Shown here: in pieces, positions 1-4,763 of the stretch | Layout: every line of letters starts with the position of its first letter | How positions within the stretch are numbered: position 1 is the stretch's first letter | Origin: JAKEGN01 sp964465665 | Lineage (GTDB): Bacteria; Pseudomonadota; Gammaproteobacteria; Steroidobacterales; Woeseiaceae | Length of the DNA stretch: 5,564 nucleotides | Reading direction: 5' to 3' | NCBI GenBank assembly: GCA_964465665.1 | Contig: CAYXKM010000216.1 | Coordinates: forward strand, 1-5,564 | The notes under the pieces: model-generated | The model's input: the letters and a program-made list of their open reading frames with translations, nothing else | What the model was told of the DNA's origin: nothing | The model's database searches: none | Program-made: the position numbers and the translations under genes

Positions 1-20
1 AATGCTGATAACGAAGGGTA

Positions 21-115
21 TCCGGGGTGTCTTCCCGGGACCGTCGGCGCGCAGGGACGCGCGCCGCGAGCCTACAGGGCTGTATTCACGGCGTGTCCCG
101 GGAAGATTCCCCGGG
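21..115. repeat. Structured intergenic palindromic element
   Basis: Two arms, 21-41 and 95-115, are inverted copies of each other with 18 of 21 positions pairing, including an uninterrupted 12-base match (TCTTCCCGGGAC against GTCCCGGGAAGA). The interior holds a perfect 8-bp hairpin, CGGCGCGC (45-52) with GCGCGCCG (59-66), around a 6-base loop. It continues into a segment reading GAGCCTACAGGG and GTATTCACGGCG (68-93). From memory, this core and the closing CCCGGGAA resemble a dispersed intergenic repeat seen in many gammaproteobacteria; this was not checked by search. No reading frame here looks like a real protein. The function is unknown. An RNA-level structure, such as the 3' end of an upstream transcript lying off the window, is possible. 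Confidence 0.55.
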
Positions 116-150
116 TGCCCTTCGTTTAACTGCGATGCCCACACAAAGAG

Positions 151-176
151 GTCGCCTGCACTGCAGGCTCCTACAG
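151..176 (-). repeat. REP-like palindrome, copy 1
   Basis: This is one of three near-identical 26-base sequences in the window, all in the same orientation (others at 4676-4701 and 4720-4745). Read on the minus strand it has a GTAG head, then GGAGCCTGC and GCAGGCGAC, so it folds into a short hairpin (GCCTGCA/TGCAGGC, one central base). A GTAG tetranucleotide beside a small palindrome is typical of repetitive extragenic palindromes mobilised by RAYT (REP-associated tyrosine) transposases. No RAYT gene is present in the window. This copy lies about 175 bases upstream of the SYLF gene. Confidence 0.75.
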
Positions 177-273
177 GAGCGCGCCGAACGATGCGGGGTC
201 GAGCAGGGCAATTGATCAATTCGGCACGGCGCGTTCAGCTTTGTTTCAGCTCACTGTCCGCAAACTGCGACGC

Positions 274-304
274 TTGTCCCGGGGTGCGGCCTCTGCGTTA
301 TCAT
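274..304 (+). promoter_or_regulatory. Weak candidate sigma-70 promoter for the SYLF gene
   Basis: TTGTCC (274-279) could be a -35 box and TATCAT (299-304) a -10 box, the latter matching five of six consensus bases. The 19-base spacer is longer than ideal. It lies about 47 bases upstream of the start codon at 351, which suits a short leader. The match is weak enough to arise by chance, and no operator is evident. Confidence 0.22.
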
Positions 305-350
305 TGCCGCCCGCGCTTATCCATTCGAACGAGCTTGAAAGGGAGTCAAT

Positions 351-902
351 ATGAACAGCCTGTGCCGAAAGATTCTGATGTCGACGGCCATCGCCGCTCT
401 CACTTTGCCACAGGGCGCCGCAGCGGCAACTGCTGCTGAAATCGATGCAGCGGTTGTTGAATCGCTGAAAGTCTTCTCGGAGCAAATCGACGATTCCGAC
501 GTGTTCCTGAACCAGGCTGCCGGTTACTTGGTGTTTCCGAGGGTCATCAAGGGAGGCTTCGGCGTCGGCGTGGAAGGAGGCGAGGGCGCTCTGCGCATCG
601 GTGGAGCATCAGTTGACTACTACAATACGGTCAGTGGCTCGATCGGTTTCCAGCTCGGCATACAGGCAAAATCGATAATCATCGCGTTCATGACGCAGGA
701 TGCACTCGACAAGTTCCGGAACAGTGACGGCTGGAAAGTCGGCATCGACGGTTCGGTTGCTTTGATCGATGTCGGCGCAGGCAAGTCCATCGACAGCAGC
801 AACATCAAGGATCCTGTGGTCGGGTTCATCTTCGGTTCGAAAGGGCTGATGTACAACCTGACACTGGAAGGCTCAAAGATCACCAAGCTCGACAAGAGCT
901 GA
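351..902 (+). CDS. SYLF (YSC84-like) lipid-binding-domain protein, exported
   Basis: The 183-residue product is probably periplasmic or membrane-associated. Residues 1-26 form a signal peptide: a basic start (MNSLCRK), a hydrophobic core, and an Ala-rich cleavage region (GAAAATAA). The rest matches the SYLF/YSC84 family: AAGYLVFPRVIKGGFGVG at 56-73, then EGALRIGG, VDYYNT, QAKSIIIAFMTQDALDKF and DGWKVGIDGSVALIDVGAG, ending with GFIFGSKGLMYNLTLEGSKI. In eukaryotes SYLF domains bind phosphoinositides or membranes. The role of bacterial exported forms is largely unknown, so only membrane or lipid association is inferred. The ATG at 351 is supported by AAAGGGAG (338-345), 5 bases upstream. The length is close to usual for single-domain bacterial members. 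It lies just upstream of the envelope gene group at 1059-4082 but is separated by 156 bases, so it may be its own transcript. The family call is strong. Confidence 0.93.
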   Translation: MNSLCRKILMSTAIAALTLPQGAAAATAAEIDAAVVESLKVFSEQIDDSDVFLNQAAGYLVFPRVIKGGFGVGVEGGEGALRIGGASVDYYNTVSGSIGFQLGIQAKSIIIAFMTQDALDKFRNSDGWKVGIDGSVALIDVGAGKSIDSSNIKDPVVGFIFGSKGLMYNLTLEGSKITKLDKS

Positions 903-983
903 CCGATCGGGGCCGGCCGGCGAAGTTCGCGGCGACCCGAAGTCACTGAGGCGGCGCAGGCCATCGGCAACCGTAAGTCACAA

Positions 984-996
984 CGGGGGACCCCCG
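984..996. other. GC-rich palindrome in the gap after the SYLF gene
   Basis: CGGGGG and CCCCCG flank a single A, giving a perfect small palindrome between the SYLF gene and the next gene. A second GC-only palindrome, GCCGGCCGGC, lies at 912-921 just after the stop codon. Neither is followed by a T-run, so neither is a convincing intrinsic terminator. They could slow transcription or simply reflect base composition. I see nothing else in 903-1058. Confidence 0.3.
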
Positions 997-1058
997 ACAA
1001 TCGAAAGGGCGGCAAGCCGTCGTTCGTAGCGCGGATTAAGGCGCGCGGCCGGGAGTCG

Positions 1059-1502
1059 GTGGATCTTGGTCGCACACTCGTCACCAAACCCCGTTCGTTT
1101 CCGGCGGCATTGTGGGTCGTCATCCGCCGCTGGATACGCAAGGTCTGGGATACACGGGGTGGTGGACTGTACGCCTGTGGGTTCGTCATCACATTTGTCT
1201 GGCTGGAAGCCACAACGGTAATTAGCGAATTCGCTGCAAGCGACGGCATCGCGGGCTTCTTCGGCGGTCAGCTGATCGAGTTCCTGATGCGCTTCACAGT
1301 GGATTCGATCGTGAACACGGTGCACGCATTCTTATGGCCGGTGCACGTGATCCGCTTTTCGCCCCCGTGGGGCATTGTCTTTCTTGGAGCAATGTACGTG
1401 GGATTCACGTATGTACTTCAGCGACCGCTGGAACGGTGGTTGTTTCACGATGCGGATGCGGCGGCGAAGCCGCCTGCTTCGGACGCGGATACAAAGGAGT
1501 AA
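1059..1502 (+). CDS. Unrecognised small inner-membrane protein
   Basis: I do not recognise this 147-residue protein. It has a basic N-terminus (RRWIRKVW, residues 23-30), a clear membrane segment at about 37-55 (LYACGFVITFVWLEATTVI), an amphipathic or second membrane stretch at about 64-99, and a further membrane segment at about 104-121 (WGIVFLGAMYVGFTYVLQ). It ends in a short charged Ala/Asp/Lys tail. The start is uncertain. GTG 1059 follows GGGAG (1051-1055) by only 3 bases, which is tight, and the frame stays open upstream to the SYLF stop, so a TTG start further in is also possible. It probably forms an operon with the outer-membrane protein, whose ATG begins 3 bases after this stop. AAGGAG, the ribosome site for that gene, lies in the last codons of this one. 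The coding call rests on this coupling and on the membrane pattern. Confidence 0.72.
   Translation: MDLGRTLVTKPRSFPAALWVVIRRWIRKVWDTRGGGLYACGFVITFVWLEATTVISEFAASDGIAGFFGGQLIEFLMRFTVDSIVNTVHAFLWPVHVIRFSPPWGIVFLGAMYVGFTYVLQRPLERWLFHDADAAAKPPASDADTKE
1494..1499 (+). promoter_or_regulatory. Ribosome binding site fixing the start at 1506
   Basis: AAGGAG sits 6 bases before ATG 1506 and inside the last codons of the upstream membrane-protein gene. This is a strong Shine-Dalgarno match. It supports both the chosen start and translational coupling of the two genes. Confidence 0.8.
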
Positions 1503-1505
1503 ATC

Positions 1506-2243
1506 ATGCGTAGTTCCATTTCCTGCAGCCTGGTATTGCTCGGTGCAGTTTGTGCGCGGGAGGCTGCGACACAGTCGGCGCCACTTATACGCACCGATCG
1601 TCCATTGTTCAGCACCAACGCATACGTACTGCCGGCAGGCGCGTGGCAGATCGAGACCGGTTACCTGTACACCAACGACTCGGATGGCACCGATTTCGAG
1701 TTGCACACCTTGCCGCAGGCGCTGCTGCGTTACGGTCTGAACGAGGATGTCGAGTTGCAGTTCGGCTGGCCGGGACTGTCGTGGCGCGATGCCGGCAATG
1801 GATCGGACAACGGCATGAACGACGCGAGTGTCCGTGTCAAAGTGCAGGTGACGGACGACAGTGCGGCAACGCCAATCTCGTTCTTCGCCGGGTTGAACTT
1901 GCCCGTGGGTGACGACGAGTTCAGCAGCGACAGTTACGATCCGTCGATCGGCGCCGCCTGGGCACATTCACGCTTCTTCGGCACGGTGCTGATCTCGGCG
2001 TCCGACAACGATTACACCTTCGAAAACGGCCTCGGCATGAACTTTGCGCTGAAAGACAACACCAACGCTTATGCGGAGTGGCAGGCGACGGTGCCGGAGG
2101 ACGGTGGTTCGGCGCACAGCCTGAACGGGGGAATACTGTGGTTGCGCCAGGCGAACATGCAACTTGATCTGAACGCCGCGCTGGGGCTCAATGATCGTGC
2201 TGCGGATTTCTCCATCGGAGCGGGGTTCTCCTACAGATTCTGA
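1506..2243 (+). CDS. Outer-membrane beta-barrel, phenol_MetA_deg-type transporter family
   Basis: The 245-residue protein is predicted to sit in the outer membrane. Residues 1 to about 22 are a signal peptide (MRSSISCSLVLLGAVC). Cys16 is not in a good lipobox, so a lipoprotein is unlikely. The mature start, IRTDRPLFSTNAYVLPAGAW (28-47), then QIETGYLYT, is the family's characteristic opening (usually TDRP..S....P.G..Q.E.GY). It is followed by alternating short strands separated by Asp/Asn/Gly turns, for example DVELQFGW, PISFFAGLNLPVG and LDLNAALGLN. The last residues, FSIGAGFSYRF, end in Phe, the usual C-terminal signal for outer-membrane barrel assembly. Family members are annotated as putative transporters or linked to phenol degradation (the MetA name), but no phenol-catabolic gene lies here, so the substrate is unknown. 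It is coupled to the upstream membrane protein and followed 60 bases later by the phospholipase. Confidence 0.88.
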   Translation: MRSSISCSLVLLGAVCAREAATQSAPLIRTDRPLFSTNAYVLPAGAWQIETGYLYTNDSDGTDFELHTLPQALLRYGLNEDVELQFGWPGLSWRDAGNGSDNGMNDASVRVKVQVTDDSAATPISFFAGLNLPVGDDEFSSDSYDPSIGAAWAHSRFFGTVLISASDNDYTFENGLGMNFALKDNTNAYAEWQATVPEDGGSAHSLNGGILWLRQANMQLDLNAALGLNDRAADFSIGAGFSYRF

Positions 2244-2303
2244 TCCTCGCGGAGACAGGACCGCAGCAAACGTACTCGCGCATGCCGGACAGAGCAGCAG
2301 ACG

Positions 2304-4082
2304 ATGACGGTCGAGTTTCCGCCGAATACGAGTATTGGACGTAACGCGCTTGCGGTGCTTGCGTCGTTGCCCTTGTTCGAGGACCTCGAACCGGCAGCAC
2401 TGGTCGCTGTTGCCGAACAGGTCGAGTGGTTCTGCATCCCGGGCGGCACCACGCTCTTTGATCAGGGCGATGAAGCGGATTCCCTGTACGCCGTCAGCAG
2501 CGGCGCGCTTGGAGCGTACCGCGACGCGCCGGACGGGCGGCGCCTGATCGGGAGGGTCCGCCGCGGTGAGACCGTAGGCGAAAACGCGCTGGTGTCCGGG
2601 AGCCGGCGCACCGCCACCGTCGTTGCACTTCGCGATACCGAACTCATGCGTTTCTCCAAGGACGCATTTGACAATCTCGCGCGGCAGTTCCCCTCAGCGA
2701 TGTTGAGCATCGCGCGCTTGACGGTTGCGCGGCTGGAACTTTCGCTGCGGCACGACACGCCGCGATCCTCGTCGCGCACTTTCGCGATCATCGGCAACCA
2801 CGACGGCATCGATGCCAGGGAGTTCGCCGAAAACCTGTCACGTGCGCTCGCCGTTTACGGCCGCATCGAAATATTCACGCCGGATGACGCGGCGAAACAC
2901 ACCAGCGTCTGGTTCAACGAGATCGAGTCGCGCAGGGATTTCATTCTTTACGTTGCCGATGCCTCGTCACTCGCCTGGACGCGGCAGTGTGTTGCACAGG
3001 CCGATACCCTGGTGCTGCTAGCCGATGCGAAGGACGAACCGCGACCGTGGCCCGGCCTCGAGACGATCGGTAACCGGGACCCGGGTTCGCAAATCGTCGA
3101 GCTGGTGCTGTTGCAAAGGCGGTTGATTCGCCCGGGCAGGACGCAGTTGTGGCTCGCGCAGCATCCCTTTGCGCATCATCACCATCTGCGCTCTCCTGAT
3201 GATGTCGGTCGGTTGGCGCGCCTGATCACCGGTAACGCGACCGGGCTGGTGCTGAGCGGTGGCGGCGCACGCGGCTTTGCGCACATCGGCGTCATCAAGG
3301 CGCTTCGGGAAGCGGCGATTCCGATCGATCACTGCGGTGGTACCAGCGTCGGATCGATCATGGCGGCGGGAGTCGCGGCCGGGTGGCGAACCGAGCAGCT
3401 GATCAGCCGGCACCGGCGGAATTTCGTCGACCGCAATCCACTCGGGGACTATACCTTGCCGCTGATCTCGCTGGCATCGGGACGACGGGTAACGAAGCTG
3501 CTGCAACGGGAAGTCGGCAACGTCGACATCGTAGATCTGCCGCTTCCATTTTTCTGTATCTCGACCAACCTGACACGCGGCGAGTTGTACGTGCACCGCC
3601 AGGGACCACTGTGGCGTGCGTTGCGGGCATCGGTGGCGATTCCGGGCGTATTGCCGCCGGTATTTCAGGAGAACCAGATACTCGTGGACGGCGGGGTTCT
3701 GAACAACCTTCCTGTCGACGTCATGCGTTCGTTCGGCAGGGGACGGGTGATCGGCGTCGATGTCGGCACTGAGCATTCGCTGGTTGCCTGTGACGATGTC
3801 GACGAGATTTCCGTGTTCGGCAGGCTGCGCCTGCTGCGTGCGCGCCGGGCACCCAGCATCATTCAGTTGCTGTTGCGTGCAGGGAGCTTGAGTTCGGCGT
3901 TGTCAAACACCGCGAATCGCGAACAAAGCAGTATCCTGCTTGCGCCGCCGCTCCAGGGCATCGACGTGCTCGACTGGAAGTCCTTCGATCGCGCGCTCGA
4001 GGCCGGCTATCGCCACACCGCGCAACGCATCCCGGAGATCAAAACGGCGCTGGAACGCGACCGCCGCGGCGCCCTCGGGTAA
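2304..4082 (+). CDS. Cyclic nucleotide-binding domain/patatin-like phospholipase (NTE family)
   Basis: This 592-residue serine hydrolase is predicted to cleave acyl esters of phospholipids or lysophospholipids at the membrane. Residues about 22-135 form a cyclic-nucleotide-binding domain (PLFEDLEP, then the phosphate-cassette-like GENALVSGSRRTATV at 92-106, with Glu93 and Arg102 kept). Residues about 158-310 are the linker found in NTE/PNPLA6, including ILYVADASSLAWTRQCVAQA, which parallels the human segment with DASLTPWT and CLRQAD. The patatin domain follows: RLARLITGN, oxyanion-hole GGGARG (319-324), nucleophile Ser348 in GTSVG, and catalytic Asp462 in DGG (462-464). The C-terminal IDVLDWKSFDRALEAGYRH also matches NTE. 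No membrane anchor is evident. ATG 2304 has only a poor ribosome site, so the exact start is less sure than the family. It is the last gene of the plus-strand group. Confidence 0.95.
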   Translation: MTVEFPPNTSIGRNALAVLASLPLFEDLEPAALVAVAEQVEWFCIPGGTTLFDQGDEADSLYAVSSGALGAYRDAPDGRRLIGRVRRGETVGENALVSGSRRTATVVALRDTELMRFSKDAFDNLARQFPSAMLSIARLTVARLELSLRHDTPRSSSRTFAIIGNHDGIDAREFAENLSRALAVYGRIEIFTPDDAAKHTSVWFNEIESRRDFILYVADASSLAWTRQCVAQADTLVLLADAKDEPRPWPGLETIGNRDPGSQIVELVLLQRRLIRPGRTQLWLAQHPFAHHHHLRSPDDVGRLARLITGNATGLVLSGGGARGFAHIGVIKALREAAIPIDHCGGTSVGSIMAAGVAAGWRTEQLISRHRRNFVDRNPLGDYTLPLISLASGRRVTKLLQREVGNVDIVDLPLPFFCISTNLTRGELYVHRQGPLWRALRASVAIPGVLPPVFQENQILVDGGVLNNLPVDVMRSFGRGRVIGVDVGTEHSLVACDDVDEISVFGRLRLLRARRAPSIIQLLLRAGSLSSALSNTANREQSSILLAPPLQGIDVLDWKSFDRALEAGYRHTAQRIPEIKTALERDRRGALG

Positions 4083-4098
4083 CGGCGCCGAAATCGCG

Positions 4099-4184
4099 GT
4101 GACAGTAACCTCAATTCGAGCAAATTCCTTGAATACACTGACTATTGCGCAAGCGAATTAAGGTTACTGTCACTGTATTTTTTT
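4099..4184 (+). terminator. Long inverted repeat with T-run: terminator and/or MITE-like element
   Basis: Arms 4099-4118 and 4154-4173 are inverted copies pairing at 19 of 20 bases (GTGACAGTAACC at one end, GGTTACTGTCAC at the other). The 35-base loop contains the palindrome TTGCGCAA (4145-4152). TGTA and seven T's (4178-4184) follow the right arm, so plus-strand transcripts of the phospholipase gene could end here. The long loop is unusual for an intrinsic terminator. From memory, GGTGACAGTAACC-type ends recur in gammaproteobacterial intergenic repeats linked to small transposases, so a MITE origin is possible. AATCG occurs on both sides (4092-4096 and 4185-4189), which might be a target duplication or chance. 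On the minus strand there is no T-run. Confidence 0.6.
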
Positions 4185-4635
4185 AATCGTTGTCCTCGGC
4201 CGGTGCAAGAGCATCGGTGTCGTCGGTTTCGACAGGTTCCTCGGCCGGGGGCTCTTCTGCCGGGGTTTCCGTCGCAGCGGGCAACCCGGCAGGGGGTGCT
4301 TCGGCAGGGGGTGCTTCGGCAGGCGGCGGAGAGGCGCCGGCTTCCGTGGCCGTGCACTCCCATCCCTGGCTTTTCAGCTGCTCGATGAATGCTTTGGCCC
4401 TGCTTTCGCAGTAGCCGGCCTCGTTCTGCGCGCGCCACGGGACCTGTCGTTCGCCCGGCAGTTCGGTGTCCTTGTAGTAATGGACTTCGCAAGGTACCTC
4501 GAGCCCCGGCTCGTAATAGATCTCGACACGACGTACGAGGTCGCCATTGGTGCAACGGTAGTTGTCGGCGGCAACGGCTGTTGCAGGTAGCGAAATTGTC
4601 GACAGCAGGATGGCAAACGAAAGTTTTTTGTCCAT
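4183..4635 (-). CDS. Small exported four-cysteine protein with Pro/Ala/Glu-rich tail
   Basis: I do not recognise a named family for this 150-residue protein. Residues 1-23 are a signal peptide (MDKKLSFAILLSTISLPATA, then VAA). The mature part (24-95) is a compact domain, DNYRCTNGDLVRRVEIYY through GWECTATE, with four cysteines (28, 49, 76, 94) that could form two disulfides in the periplasm. It resembles conserved hypothetical proteins of gammaproteobacteria. Residues about 100-150 are low-complexity Pro/Ala/Glu ending in an acidic stretch (ETDDTDALAPAEDND), probably disordered. I chose ATG 4635 because GGGAGAGG lies just upstream and the signal peptide begins there. A longer frame from 4686 would translate part of the REP-like repeat and is unlikely. 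It is read in the same direction as the formate dehydrogenase gene, 128 bases downstream of it. Its stop overlaps the T-run at 4178-4184. Confidence 0.85.
   Translation of the reverse strand: MDKKLSFAILLSTISLPATAVAADNYRCTNGDLVRRVEIYYEPGLEVPCEVHYYKDTELPGERQVPWRAQNEAGYCESRAKAFIEQLKSQGWECTATEAGASPPPAEAPPAEAPPAGLPAATETPAEEPPAEEPVETDDTDALAPAEDND
4287..4316. repeat. Two tandem 15-base units in the tail of the exported protein
   Basis: The unit CGGCAGGGGGTGCTT occurs at 4287-4301 and again at 4302-4316 without a change. A partial third copy starts at 4317 and diverges (CGGCAGGCGGCGG). On the minus strand each unit adds five residues of the APPAE type. The period is in frame, so copy-number change would lengthen or shorten the tail without a frameshift. 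Confidence 0.85.
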
Positions 4636-4675
4636 GGCGCCTCTCCCTTGGATTGTCGAAAAATCAACGGTTCGT

Positions 4676-4701
4676 GTCGCCTGCATTGCAGGCTCCTACA
4701 G
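4676..4701 (-). repeat. REP-like palindrome, copy 2
   Basis: This copy is nearly identical to the one at 151-176 and differs at the central position (GCCTGCA-T-TGCAGGC). It is in the same orientation, with the GTAG-type head on the minus strand. It lies between the formate dehydrogenase gene and the exported four-cysteine gene, 41 bases before the start codon of the latter. Confidence 0.8.
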
Positions 4702-4719
4702 TTTCTACGGCATTGACCG

Positions 4720-4745
4720 GTCGCCTGCATCGCAGGCTCCTACAT
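4720..4745 (-). repeat. REP-like palindrome, copy 3
   Basis: This is a third copy in the same orientation, starting 44 bases from copy 2. Its central bases are ATC, so the inner A/T pair of the hairpin is lost and the stem is 6 bp. It begins 18 bases beyond the formate dehydrogenase stop codon, in the 3' untranslated region. Copies 2 and 3 could act as transcript-end hairpins there, a role known for some REPs, but there is no T-run. Confidence 0.8.
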
Positions 4746-4763
4746 CTACCCGTTCACCGGCAA

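Noticed and set aside
151..176. REP-like repeats read as a CRISPR array
   Set aside because: There are only three copies. Two are 18 bases apart and one is over 4 kb away, with no regular spacers and no cas genes.
2..439. Open frame of 145 codons on the plus strand across the left edge
   Set aside because: It runs through the palindromic element, a REP-like repeat and into the SYLF gene in another frame. The translation is Arg/Cys-rich with no family pattern and no ribosome site.
620..1249. Open frame of 209 codons on the minus strand over the SYLF gene and the following gap
   Set aside because: The SYLF frame is strongly supported, and this product has no recognisable domain or start signal.
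1332..1967. Open frame of 211 codons on the minus strand
   Set aside because: It is antisense to the membrane-protein and barrel genes, which have a signal peptide, family motifs and a good ribosome site. The antisense product shows none.
3165..3195. Histidine run (HPFAHHHHLRSP) in the phospholipase as a possible metal site
   Set aside because: The equivalent human NTE region also has a His-containing loop (HLHLRCP), so it is a family feature. There is no further metal-ligand pattern.
3018..3776. Open frame of 252 codons on the minus strand
   Set aside because: It lies wholly inside the phospholipase gene, opposite strand. The translation is Arg/Gln-rich as expected for the antisense of GC-rich coding DNA, and the plus-strand gene has clear catalytic motifs.
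4636..4686. Longer N-terminus for the exported four-cysteine protein (start at 4686)
   Set aside because: It would add 17 residues partly encoded by the REP-like repeat and bury the signal peptide. The ATG at 4635 has a good ribosome site.
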